The notes: generated from the letters alone by a model not told the origin. A DNA stretch of 64,000 nt from Pilatotrama ljubarskyi (GCA_022385805.1 MU277682.1:243049-307048); one strand, 5' to 3'. Shown: positions 11,325 through 22,823, counted from the first letter of the stretch. Made by a program: numbers and translations.

Positions 11325-11924
11325 TCAGCCCCTACCAGTCCTGCGGATGTCGGGAATGCGCAACCAGTCCTCCTGGATCTTCTTCGGGGTAACCGGGGCA
11401 CTGCCGGTGTCCGGGTCCGTGCACTCCTCGGAGCGGATGTCAGGGATACGAACCCAGCCTTCCTCCAGCTTCTTCTCGGAGCGGATGTCAGGAATGCGCC
11501 AGAGGCTGTGGGTGCTAACATCTTTGCCAGCGTGGTCGTCCGTACCGCTGTGAGTCTCTTAAGATCAAGAAAGCCTCTGCACTAGCAACCGAGAAGAGGG
11601 GAAGGACTTCTGAGGTGCACCGAAGAGCGTGTCGTCACTAGCGGGGGAACTGTCGATGCATCCAATGCCCTCGCGGTTAACGGTCCATCCCACTTGGCAG
11701 CTCCGGACAGCGCAAGTGCCGGAGACGCAGGCAACGTCTTCGACGTGACTGACGGCGGAACAATCCACGCCTCTACCGTGTTCGCTGTAAGGGTCGGTGA
11801 AAGGGTCCGCTATCATGCAACCTCCGCCTTCATGGGCCTCATCAGTCCAATCCGAGACCTCGAAGAGGCCATGCACTCACAGTTATCAAGGCTATTTTTG
11901 ACGTCGATGCACTGGAAGTTCCTG
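11325..11924 (-). CDS. priA-like cysteine-rich secreted protein, 5' part not found, with RIPDIR repeat tail
   Basis: Three 3' exons can be joined on the minus strand: 11881-11924, 11590-11827 and 11325-11547. They read FQCIDVKNSLDNC-GGCM, then GVDCSAVSHVEDVACVSGTC, AVRSCQVGWTV and GIGCIDSS. This is the C-terminal cysteine pattern of the basidiomycete priA family (first described in Lentinula edodes), thought to be secreted or cell-wall proteins. After the family core comes an acidic tail in which RIPDIR occurs three times, each preceded by W or W plus one residue, ending RIPDIRRTGRG-stop. The intron 11548-11589 is only 42 bases, with a weak gttgct donor. Upstream (11925-12480) I could not find the signal peptide and N-terminal Cys repeats; the frame meets a stop just above the acceptor at 11925. 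It may therefore be broken, or its upstream exons may be too short to see. Confidence 0.6.
11339..11496 (-). repeat. three copies of a RIPDIR-coding repeat
   Basis: An 18-base unit related to CGCATTCCTGACATCCGC recurs at about 11339-11356, 11437-11454 and 11479-11496 on the minus strand. All copies are in frame with the priA-like exon and encode the same hexapeptide despite base changes. Confidence 0.75.
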
Positions 11925-12677
11925 CTGTAGTGCCCAGGTGCGGGAGATTGCCCATGAGCGACACCTCGTGTCTTTCATGACTCTTCTCGCTTTTCCTCCC
12001 AGTGTCCCACGCTCAGGCTGTCCATGTGTGCCCATCGTATGGGTGATCTCCCGAAGTAAGAGAATAGTTTACTATCGCGCTATGCGGGAAGGATTCTACT
12101 ATTTTGCAGCAAGTGATCATTCATGAGCTGCCCGAATGGAGATGGGCTTGTAGGGACCACGGGCATGCAATTTCAGCATGTCGGCGCAAGTGTCGCGCGA
12201 TGTTCGCCGCTTTCCCAAGCCCGGTACGCAGAATATTTCTCAGGAGGGCCTGATAATCGGGCCCAGAATACGGCACTGAGCGGGAGGACGGGACTCTACG
12301 ACTACGTCCAAATGGTCGCACTGTCTCCGCGTCATGGCTGTACAACTTTCCCTCGAATGCGACATATTTTGCCGCTGTCTGGGTTGTTCTCGTCACTACG
12401 CTTGACAAGGCGATGCGGTGTGTCTCGTCGCGTTAGCCTCACTTTGATCATTCGCTGGCGGAATCTCTGCTAGCGCTGACTCGGGCCTTGTAGACTCCCA
12501 GGTCGAGGTACCGTCGCAATTATATCGCATTCACCGACCAATAGAGGCAACTACAGTCCACTAAGACGAGCTCAAGCAACGACAGGCATACCCCTCTCCC
12601 CGTGACTACTGGATGCAACTACGGTATTCAAGAAAGAACTACCATCGGGCCCGGTGCCGCGGTCGAGCACTTGAGCT
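11925..12677. other. no gene seen; possible remains of the priA-like 5' end
   Basis: About 750 bases. The minus strand should hold the upstream exons of the priA-like gene, but no signal peptide or cysteine-rich stretch is evident. Confidence 0.35.
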
Positions 12678-13124
12678 CTAGAGACTAACGGGGACGCAAC
12701 CGATGGAGATCAGGCCGCCCTACGAAACATCGTCAGAATGTGCCCGTATGCCCGTGATGCTGCAGTACTCACGACGTTGTTGTTCTGGCAGCACACAGCC
12801 TGCGCTTTGCAAGAGCTGCCAGACGCGACGCCGATGACGTTGATCGGGGAGCACTGGAGCCCGATGAGACCCGTGACGTCTCCGAGGACGACGCCGACGA
12901 GACCCAGGATTAACGATCCTTCAATAGAGTTGGCCTGACTTTCATGTGAGCAAGATCATGTTTCAACTCAGATACCAACCGTCACTGACCTGCTCAGTGC
13001 TCTGGCAGCACTGAATGGGGCCAGTCGAGCAGAAGCCCGAGTCGCCGCGGGTCGCGAGGGGGGTGGCGGCCGCAAGAATGGGCAGCGCGCCGAAGGCGAA
13101 GGCGGCAATGCGAGAGAACATCAT
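12678..13124 (-). CDS. class I hydrophobin 5
   Basis: Three exons (12990-13124, 12773-12934, 12678-12719) give 112 residues. Signal peptide MMFSRIAAFAFGALPILAAA with two adjacent Met codons; the first was taken. Core C-x6-CC-x32-C-x13-C-x5-CC-x12-C. The otherwise fixed CCEN motif is CCQNNNV here, replacing the acidic residue after the sixth and seventh Cys. The tail is [13 protein letters not shown]. Its exon 2 resembles those of hydrophobins 3 and 6 (GVVLGDVTGLIGL). Confidence 0.95.
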
Positions 13125-13229
13125 CCTGGTAGGTAAAGAGGAGAGCGGTGGTGGAGCTGAGTGACTCGAGTGCTGGTAAGCTGGTGTTCGACCTGGGGCT
13201 TGAGATTCGTCGCTGTACTCACCGCTTGC

Positions 13230-13235
13230 TTTATA
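13230..13235 (-). promoter_or_regulatory. TATA box of hydrophobin 5
   Basis: TATAAA on the minus strand about 106 bases before the ATG at 13124. Confidence 0.6.
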
Positions 13236-16200
13236 CCCCAGACGAGAGCGGGCGTCCCTTGCGAGATAGCGGAGTACCCCGCTCGGCAGCTCGACTTGGA
13301 AGTCCCACTGCACTATGGCAAGGGACTGACAGCACAAATACGGCGTGGTGCGTTGTTCGGGCCCCCGTCCGCCGTCCGTTGACCGTTTCCCGACTCAGGG
13401 CCAATTTACGAGCGTGGTTCTCGGAGTCTAGACGAACCTTACGGGTGCTACGCCCGGGCTCAGGAATTCGAGGGATACCCCGATCGACGAAAGCGATCGG
13501 TTCACAAGCAAGCATCCACGCACGGCGTTCTGTCATCCTAACGATGGCATGCGAACCCGCCTCCTCTGACCACTGCGTCCGACCGTGACGGTGCCTACTC
13601 TCACGAAGGTGGCTTATTGCTGAACAAGGCGCGCGCCCTACGTCGCGTACTCGCGTCCGCACTCGTCCCGTCCGCGTTTCTCACGTCGCCCCGTTGACCA
13701 CCACGCTAGCTGACCTTCCAGGATCCCGAGACGCCGCAAACGTCAAAACCCAGTCTCTCTAGCGCGTCTGAGGGTGGCACTCGGCGGTTTCCAGACCTCA
13801 ATGCCGTTTCGGTGGGCAGATTACAGCATAGGCGTCCCTTCGAATTGACCGTGGGCCGCCCGCCCACCAGAAAGGTGTCCGAACGCGCGCAGTGGCTGAT
13901 CATCGCTCCAACCACCAGATTTCGTGCTTGATCTTGTCCTGCGGGTTGTTCGCCGCAAGCGGGGTGATGCGCTGTGGCGTTGCAGATCTTTCTATGCTTG
14001 GACGGGCATGGGTGGGGAAACGGCACAGCGTCTGGAGAGCAGTGACCGACGGAGCCTACCGGCCGCACATTCTGTACGCCGTACGTCCTACCCCGCTCGA
14101 TCGCGCGCGTTCGAAACAACGCGGAAACCGCCCTGGCATAAGCTCGCGCGGTAACCGATATTCGGGCTAAGGCGCATGTACGTCGGCGTTGTACATCAGT
14201 CAAGCGCTCCTGTCGAAAGAAACTCGTCTATCTCCGACACGGCTCAATTAAGGCGGTGTGTACGGTAGCCGCCTTTCCTACTGAAGCGGTACTCGAGTTC
14301 AAGTATTGACGCGTCGAAGCATGCCGGGGCGCATCGGGGAAGAGGCGTCAGACAAGCTCGTCAACGCTGAAGGTAAAGAAGGTCCTTACCGCTCCTTCGA
14401 GGGGCAACGATGGAATGTGAGGCAAGCTCGCGCCACGATCACGCGTCCAACGAGAGCCAAGTGTCTCTGACGCAGTACGTCGCCGTACAACGTCATTGTG
14501 GTTCTGGAAAACATATGAAAAGCCCGCGGTAGTTAGCAAACACGCGGCGAACGCGGCGAATGAAGGTAAAATCTGCGCGGCTGGCAGGAATAGCTCTGGA
14601 ATCGGAGCCTGCGGCTGCGTGGAGGGCTGACCGACAGATGAGCATGCCGACACCCGCGAAAGTTGAAGATAGCACTCACTGTTCGGCTGCAACTCCATCG
14701 GGAGACGGTGTTCTTGTGATTCTGGCGCCGGGAGAAACCTCTGTTGGGGCTGCGTTCACGTACAGGGCTCGGAGTACGTACATTCAGACGATGGAAATTA
14801 TGCAATGTACCTGGTTGCAGCGTCAAGAGTGTGTCATCGCGAGGCGGAAGACGGGCCTAGTAACATGGCCGCAGCACGCGCCGGTCAGAGATGAGTTGTT
14901 TGCCCAAATGCGTAACAAGGACTGCCCGTCGTAGGCGCTACAAGGTCGTTCGGGCAGTCGGCGAGAGCTTGATCCCGATAAGGGGAGCAAGCCCGGGTGG
15001 TGTTGTTGTGGTTGTGTGGCATAAGCTCTATACCCGAGAGCTCAAGAGGCCCATCGAGCATCTCAGTAGGAACAGGGAGTGGTGCGTCCGTCTGCGGCAA
15101 GCAAGATAGGAACACGCGAGCTCTCGATCCTGAGGATTGTCAGAAGCGCGGCCGGAGCAGCCCTCCCAGCCCAGCAAGAGCAGTAGCCATGCTTTAGCTA
15201 GAAAGAAAGCGTCTAATCTTCGGACGCGAAGGAGCCTTCGACCGTCTCGACGACTCTGGACTGCGTCGCATGGCAAACCCTGGATGCGCCGCGCGCCAGA
15301 ATCACGGCCCGGAGATGAAGCGTCCAAGGCTGTAGATGGATTCTCCTAGTTTTCCTGGAATAAAGCGGTCCATAACGAGAGTGCTGATGGGCAGGGAACG
15401 CGAACTGAATACAGGACGATGAAGACCCCAAAACGCAGGACATGATGCCTGCGCATGTCCTCGAAGCCAGCCCAGGTGTCCGTGATCTGCTCATCAGGTG
15501 CTTTAGGCTGTCCTGAGACATATTCCGGAGGCAGTAAGCAGAAGAGCCTTGGCTAATTAGCACATACAAATGCGGTAGCCAATTGCAAGCGAGCGGCGGG
15601 GATGGAGTCGGAGGAAGCAAGTCGATACTGTATGTTGTGACACATGTCACAGGTACCTTTCTGAACAACTCCTAAAGGGGAAAGGCGCCCGTGATAAAGC
15701 CTCCGAAAAAGTCTCGCGGGACTTGCCGGAGCATTTGGCCCTCTCCGTCTTCACATCCGCAACGCATGCTCGTCGCTCAGTGCACATTCATCTCGCTGCG
15801 GGCCTGCGGCGCTAGCTCCACGGAACGCATGCATGTCGGCGGCAGAGTGGTCGCTGAACCACTTCTGTGCTGCATTTCCCAGTTTCGCGGTCTGGGTCAC
15901 TCTTGCTCTCGACTCTCGCGGATTCTGAGCACCGCGTCTGGATGATTTTCAGGACAGCCTTCACACTGCGGAAGATGTACGGACCTCACTGTGAGCTCAA
16001 AGGCACCGCAAGATATTCCCCCGGTCATACCGAGTCATCTGATGTACGACAACTTCTGCTCCGACGGGCGCTGCCTGAACGGAGCAGCGGTTTCTTGACG
16101 AGTCTCCTTGTGGGCCTGCCCACCTCCATGAGAACGCATCATCGCTCACTGCACCCGGGTGACGTACCTGTCGACGCAGCCTCTCCGCTCTGTTCCTCCC

Positions 16201-16737
16201 CGCCCGGATGCTTGGTAGGATCCGAAGCCGGAGACCAACACGAGGACGCTCCAAGGCTTCATGCAGCCTCCCGCTCCGACCCTGCTCAGTCGTACTAATT
16301 TCTGACGTCTGAGCTCAGGCCGCATCTGTCATCTGAGCAGGGAGAGGACGCCGTCTAGCTCGGCGTGGTGCGCGCACGCACGGGCAGATGACGATCGGGG
16401 CCATTCAATCGATGGTCCATGGAGCAACACAGCGGTCTGTCACCTGCAACGCAGACATCTGTCCCGTCCTCGGACATCCCACGATCGGTGTAAACGAGGA
16501 ACGAACGCATTCCGGCGGGCGTGCCGGGACGCGACTTCGTGTCTTCTGTCGCCGCACCGGTTTGGGCGTGCTCGTCCATCGCAGATGCCGCGTCGTTTGT
16601 ACGATGTTCTCGGTCTGTTGCGCACGGTCATCTCGCTACTGATACTACTGTATACCTGCTCTACTTGCCTACCGCGTTCGGTCCTCATGCTATGGAGCCC
16701 CTACTCCTCCCGGGACGCGTCGCGCTCTCCTCTCGCT
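13236..16737. other. long intergenic stretch, no gene supported
   Basis: About 3.5 kb between divergent hydrophobins 5 and 6. Overlapping frames of 60-165 codons exist on both strands, but none shows a domain, a signal peptide or a splice pattern that extends it. No inverted or tandem repeat of note was seen. I cannot say more from sequence alone. Confidence 0.4.
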
Positions 16738-16744
16738 TATAAAA
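16738..16744 (+). promoter_or_regulatory. TATA box of hydrophobin 6
   Basis: TATAAAA about 125 bases before the ATG at 16869. Confidence 0.65.
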
Positions 16745-16868
16745 GACGCGTGCGACGGGACTAGCACTCCCCAGCTCAGACAGCCCAACAGCAGTCCTCC
16801 AGCTACTACCCACCGCCCTCCCAGCAGCAGCAGTAAACAGCTCCGCAGCCCCCCGCCGCAGACCCAAG

Positions 16869-17315
16869 ATGTTCGCCCGCGCCCTCGCCTTCCTCTACTT
16901 TGTGCTCTCCCTGTCCATCCTTGCGGCCGCCTTGCCCGGAGGTTCCCCCACGTCGACCGCCGCCCCCGCTGCTCCCANNNNNNNNNNCCCCCCCTTTGTC
17001 TGAACTTGTCGACGTGTGCTCACCCTCGTCTTGCCTTCCTCTCTCTGCAGTCCAACTCCGCCGAGGCCGACCTCCTCCTCGGCCTGCTCGGCATCGTGCT
17101 CGGCGACATCACCGGGCTCATCGGTCTGGGCTGCTCGCCCATCAGCGTCGTCGGCGTCGGCTCTGGCAACGCCTGCTCGGCCAACGCTGTCTGCTGCGAG
17201 AACAACAGCGTCGTGAGTCTCGAGCCTCCCTACGGCATCGTCTTTAAGCTGACCGACGGTTCCTTTGTCGCAGGGCGGGCTGCTCTCCATCGGTTGCTTG
17301 CCGATCGAGCTCTGA
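16869..17315 (+). CDS. class I hydrophobin 6, interrupted by an assembly gap
   Basis: Exon 1 begins with a signal peptide (MFARALAFLYFVLSLSILAAA) and a Pro/Thr/Ala spacer, then runs into the N run at 16978-16987. Exons 2 (17051-17212) and 3 (17274-17315) are intact: [50 protein letters not shown]. The first three cysteines (the C-x6-CC motif) and the first intron donor are missing, so the gap hides real sequence. Ten N is the usual placeholder for unknown length. Exon 2 is nearly identical to that of hydrophobin 3. Confidence 0.9.
16978..16987. other. assembly gap (10 N)
   Basis: Ten undetermined bases inside exon 1 of hydrophobin 6, at a Pro/Ala-rich low-complexity stretch. The true length is unknown. 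Confidence 0.99.
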
Positions 17316-18375
17316 GCTCGATGCCCCGTCACGGGCACGACCCTCAGTAACGGTTGGAGAACTCGCGATTCCGAGCGGTCCCTACCATGTACCTCACCAC
17401 GTATCGTTTGTAGTGTTTCGGATTCGAGGAGAATGTTAGTATCGTGTACGGAGATGATGCTATGACAATAGCGTGCGCCGAACGTCCTAATCCAGATCCG
17501 TCACGGTCTTGTATGTACCGTGCGATGACATCAATGAAAGCCAAGGCGTGACGGCCCTTCCATCCAAGGAGGCTGTCAGCGCAGAGCTAAGTACCATGCA
17601 TGCGACTGCATCATCTTGAGGCACAGTATCTTCTGCATGCATACTCTACTGTACGTAGTATGTGAGGTGAACGACCGGAGATGAAGTCGTTCGCAATGAT
17701 CTCACCGATGTACATTCCGTGGTCGGTGGCGTGGTTGCGGTAGTACCTATACTGATACTGGAAGTGACGCATCGATAGAATATGAATACTCTTGGAACCG
17801 TCTCCGAGTCATGATCAATCATGCTCTTGACTTCATAGAGACAGCGCCCGATTCTGCACACTGGAGAGCGCCGACGAGCACTGTGTGCTGAAACCGTGTT
17901 AACGATCGTTTTTGCCCAAGATCGCCCCTTGCTCAAGGACGTTGATGAGATGTCCACATATGATCCGGGACTTGTCGAGAGGACCTGAGGATTCGTGTCC
18001 GGAAGAGCCAGAGCGGATATGTTCGAACACTGGGCCCTGTTCGAGCTCTGGGCCGCGATATTCTGCTGCTATGACTTAGTAGCGGAGGAGTGACAGGGCT
18101 ATAAGCTTCACTATGCAGCACTGCGCCATCACTACTCACAGATACAACCTACTTATGCACCCTCGCCGCGCATGTAGCGGTGCACGGATCAGGACGCCAG
18201 CCCAAAGGGGCATACACTCAATCGAACTCCTGCGGCGACTGATTGGAGATCTCAAAGAGATTGGATAGCAACGATCGACAGCTACAGCGTGTGTACGAGG
18301 CAGGCTGACAAGTTCCGCGGCCCGAGTCCGCGACATGCCTAACCTCTGCCCGAAGGCGCAGACTCTGCGTCCATT
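17316..18375. other. intergenic, no gene seen
   Basis: About 1.1 kb between the convergent 3' ends of hydrophobins 6 and 7. Nothing supported. Confidence 0.45.
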
Positions 18376-18828
18376 TTACAGAATAATCGGGGCGCAGCCG
18401 AGGCTGATGAGGCTGCCCTGATATCACGAGCTCAAGTCAGTATGGAACGTAGCGGGTGGAATACAGATTGAACACTTGCGTAGCTGTTGTTTTCGCAGCA
18501 GACAGGCTGCTGCTTGCAGCTGGCGCCCTCCGCAACTCCGAGGATAGGGATTGGAGTGCAGTTGATGCCGACGAGGGTGTCCACAGGGCCGACAACGAGC
18601 CCAAGGAGGTCAAGCAGTGTGCCGGCGTCCTTCGAGCTAGTCTACGGCGACGCGTCAGCACGAGAGACGAGGACCGTGCATCGTAAACCTTACGCTCTGG
18701 ACGCTGTTGCAGCACTGGATGGAGCCGGTGTTGCACTGGCTGTTGCCGTCAGTGCGGGGAATGACGGACGCGCCGGCGGCGGTGGCGGCGACGAGGGCGA
18801 CGAAAGCGGCGGCGACGGGAGCGACCAT
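18376..18828 (-). CDS. class I hydrophobin 7 (GC-AG second intron)
   Basis: Three exons (18694-18828, 18480-18641, 18376-18417) give 112 residues. Signal peptide MVAPVAAAFVALVAATAAGA, unlike the MFAR or MFSR starts of its relatives. Core C-x6-CC-x32-C-x13-C-x5-CC-x12-C with INCTPIPILG and CCENNSY; the tail is GSLISLGCAPIIL. Intron 1 ends at ..cgtag, which keeps exon 2 at the family length of 162 bases. Intron 2 has a GC donor: exon AGCTAC followed by GCAAGTGT, a perfect GC-AG site. It is the most divergent member of the set. Confidence 0.93.
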
Positions 18829-18952
18829 TGTGGCGATTTGCAAAGGAGTGAGAGGGAAGAGTCGAGAGAGAGCGAGTGGGCGAGCGAAGAGCTGCTGGTA
18901 AGAGAGCGGAAGGCGTCGGTTGACTGAAGACACCGGGTCGTGGTCGAGAGCT

Positions 18953-18958
18953 TTTATA
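18953..18958 (-). promoter_or_regulatory. TATA box of hydrophobin 7
   Basis: TATAAA on the minus strand about 125 bases before the ATG at 18828. Confidence 0.6.
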
Positions 18959-21900
18959 CCTCGTCGGACCCCTCAGAGCTCGCGCTCGGGCTACCACAGT
19001 GGCGCGCGGTGCCCGAACCCGCCGACGTTGTTCGGGAGGAGGACGAAGGAGGGAAGCGTCGGGCGGAGTAACCTGCGCCCCGCAGGGACAAGAGGAGTCA
19101 GTCAGTGCGATCCAGCGCCTCGGACTTGTGGGGCACACCTCTGGGAATCACATCTTCTCGTCACCCTCGTCCATGTCGCGGCGAGCGATGCGGAAACCGA
19201 CGAACTTCGTTCGGCCTCCCGTCAAGCACGGAGCCCGCTACGGACAGGGACGGAGGGCGGCCTGGACGAACCGCGGCCGTCCAGTTCGGCCCTCGGGAGG
19301 GGCATGCTTCAAGTCGCGTCGCCCAAATCAGAAGATGCGGCGGGAAGACGCGTCCGTCCCTGGGGCAGCAAGAAAGAAGACGGCGCTGCCCTCCGCTGGA
19401 AGCACCGATAACGCAGGGGGTGTCGATCTTGCTCCAAGGAAGCCCGATCCGAGTCTCCTTGGAGATACCCCGTTTCCCAAGGGGGTTCTTGACCGCCACT
19501 GCTCGCCATACGAGAGAACCTCGGGGATGCGTGAGTACGGCCTCTATGCCGTCCTTGTGTGCACGACGCATCGAGCGGGGTATCCGTAGTAGCGTGTTGG
19601 GCAGTGGCTGGATCCGACGCCAACTGGAGATGCCGTCGAAATCGCCTACTCAGCATATCTGCTTAGGGGGACCTCTGCATGCAGAAATGCCTTCACCTTT
19701 CCTGACCGAACAGAACACGCGACCGACGTACCGTATGTCAAGATGTCAGAACACCGATGGAAAGAGGATTCCGTCGAAGCCGATATGTTCGGCAGCGGCT
19801 TGACGTGAGAAGACAGGACGAGCAACGCGTCTTGACCTACGAAGGTGAAAGAGCAGGCGTTGCCTGCGATTGGTTCCGTGAGTGTCACGGGCTGTGCCTG
19901 GTGGCATGAGGACCTGCCCGACACGCGAAGGTCAGCAGAGACTCTGGTCAGGCTCTGCAGCCGGCCGGAGGGGTTTGTACGGGCTGAGTCAGGGAGATGC
20001 TCGGTGGCCAGCTGGAGGGTGAACATACATAGGAGCAGAACGAAGGGTTCGGGGCACGGCCGCCTTGGCCTCATGAGTCAAGACATCCGCTCGCGTACAC
20101 CCATGCAAGAAATTCCCTCCACATCGTGATGAAAATCGAGTGGCGTTAAGAGATAATGCTGCCAAGCATCGCGAAGTCGCTCATCCTGCGCCACAACACC
20201 AACGTCTGCTGCCCCCGCTGCTCTCGTTCGGGGAAGGCGCGTCATGCTTGTCCTTTCGACCACGCGCCAACTCCGCTGCCCACTCCTCCAACCGGGTAAA
20301 CACCATACACATCCATGCTGCGATGCACGAGTGCACCAACCTCCAATCAGAGCGCACTCTTCCGACGCGAGGGCAGCGGTCCCCGGCGACAGCGGTGAGA
20401 AACATCGTGAGCGATATCGTCCTTCGGGCTCGATCCGACGTATGGAAGGCCGTCGTCGCACATACCGTCGTCTACGCGAGCGAAAGCTGGCCTAGCACCC
20501 CACGACACCTAGGGAAGACGGCCCTCGAAACCATCCGTGCGTTCGCTACCGCCCAATGTCCCATGTTCACCCTGGCGCTGCTACCGACATACATTATGCG
20601 TGCCTGCCGGTCCCTGGCTCATGCCGCGACCGTCGAAGCTCAAGCTCAAGCTTCAGAACTGCACGCCCGGGCAGCGGTCGGGAGCGCGTCTACGGTGAAC
20701 TGCAGCGAACGCTATGCGGACAGGGCTGATCATCCCACCGAAGCACCGGAGGAGCAGCCGGAAGGTCAAACGCACCTCCCGGCAGCATCTTTCATATAGG
20801 CTATATTGCCCACAGGCCGGCGCGGCGTGTGCGCCCGGGGCTACAGACAGAGCCTGAGAGCTTGAGCCTAACCTTGCTGCTCACGTTGCAACAAGTGCGC
20901 CGGGCTAACCTCAATAGCGGCCGGCGGCAAGGGCGCTGGCTGGGGATTGGCCGAGAGCGAGGGAAAGGCTTGGTGCGAAAGGGTATCTGGGCCCTCAATC
21001 TGCTCTGTCAGACAAGCTAATTAAATGTGTCTCTCTCCCCCGCCGGGGCGGACGTCCGATGGTGATGACGCGCTCTGCGCAAGGTCGGTGGCGGGTCCAT
21101 CTGTCCGACGCGCTGATCGGTCTGCGCGACTTTGACTCGGCGCGTCCCAGGAGATGCGCATCATGATCAGCGACCAGGGTTGAGTACTGCCCTCACAAGA
21201 CGTGCCGCGGACAGCGCCGCACAGAAAGGCCTCCGAGCTCCAAGTCGAACTCAGATACCTTTGGACAAGCGTGGAAGCCCGAGGACACAACATGCCGCTT
21301 GGCGCGCTAGAGGTTGCACCTGCCCTCTGCCCGTCCAACTGCGTGCGACGGCGTGCAGAGGGCTGAGGGGGAAGCCCGCGCTCCGAAGTCGCCTCGCCAG
21401 GCGAGCCAAGTGACCTCTCCGCATGATGTCAACAGCACCGTCGGATGAGGCGGTTGGCATCCCCAGGCTCGGAAATACGAAACAGGGCCGCCGCGCCCGG
21501 CTGCTCGAGCTGATCTGCTGGAATGTCAGTGGACGAGGGGACATACGGCGGAGATGGCGCACCAAGCGTGGTGAGGGACGTTCGCACACGAGGCCGCGTG
21601 CCAGCATGAGGATCGCATAGAGTGGCAAAACTCAGCGTCGATGACAGGGGGCGTAAAGATGCACCCCCCGTTCCTGGCGGTGTGTCGTTGGGTGATTGAT
21701 GGGGCATTGAGGAAGTGCGCAAAGACCAGAGGGGCTGCTGGACCGGGACGGATACTCCTGAACTGGACGTGCCACCGGGTTCCGACTCGGGAACGAAAAG
21801 ACAAGAGCCTGCCCAACTGTCGATAATGAGAGCACATGGCTCGTGCAAATTTTGCAACGACGCTGCAGAACAAGAGTTATATTCCCGAGAAAGCGCGTCA

Positions 21901-22816
21901 GAACAGTACTGTGGTCTCCATCGATGGTCGAGGCAGAGGACGGCGAGTCGAGCTCGAGCAGCTGCAGTGGCGGTACCGGCAAGCGCCGAACAGTGCTGCT
22001 CCGTCACAGACTGCGTCCAGCACTCGTCCAGACGCAACATGCCACCGCGAACCGTAACGGACATGCATTCTCCATCTCGCAGACCGCAGACGAATATCGC
22101 TGCCCTATCTGCTCTCCGCCGTCCTCGCATTTTCGCGACGATCTCAGCACGGCCCTGCGCTGCGTCCGAAACCCAACGCGAATTGTGCCGGTATGTCTAT
22201 CACGTACGGATGCAATTCAGCTCTAACCTGCCAGACTTATCATCGCAGTTCCCTGAGCTGAGTGATCCCACTCTCGACGCGATGACGCCCTCGTCGCGCC
22301 CTATATCGCACCCCGGCGCGCTGTGATCACGGACTGCAACATATCGCGCGCAGCAGCGCAACACTCCGCGTCAGGATTCTATCACCGACAAAAAATCTGG
22401 GGCGTCCATCTGCCATACAATACAGCATCTTGCGGACGTAGCGCGGTGCCGTCCCCGCTTCCGGGCATCCCTATAGAGCCCGCACGGGGGGAGAGGTGAT
22501 GTCAGTGCCAGTGAGCGGTACCGTCCCGCAGGCCTGCGATCTTCTCCAGAGAAACATACTGACCACCCATCCTCCCGGTCGCGCGCGTATAGATCGCCCA
22601 CATGATGCCGTTGCTGTTGTGTTGCTCCACTTGTACAGCTGTTGCGTGTTGTGCTGCCCACGGCGCGCAGGCAGACCCGTTTTGCCGTCGTCATGTTCAG
22701 GAACCCGCGCTGCAGGACGCAGGACATTTGCTATCCCGACAAAGACGTCTAGAACTGAGCAGGCGCCACGCGGTGTTGCTGAAGAGCATAGGACGGTCGA
22801 CAGCCGCCCCGCCAGG
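18959..22816. other. long intergenic stretch, no gene supported
   Basis: About 3.9 kb between divergent hydrophobins 7 and 8. The longest frames are 20140-20799 (+) and 21429-22130 (-), both overlapped by frames on the other strand. Their translations are Arg/Pro/Ser-rich, without domain signatures or signal peptides. No RNA gene or mobile element recognised. Confidence 0.4.
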
Positions 22817-22823
22817 TATAAAA
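22817..22823 (+). promoter_or_regulatory. TATA box of hydrophobin 8
   Basis: TATAAAA about 101 bases before the ATG at 22924. Confidence 0.65.

Noticed and set aside
20140..20799. 219-codon open frame on the plus strand
   Set aside because: Overlapping frames on the other strand, no domain, no splice extension and typical GC-rich noise composition.
21429..22130. 233-codon open frame on the minus strand
   Set aside because: No recognisable motif, many overlapping frames on both strands, and it does not start with a credible leader.
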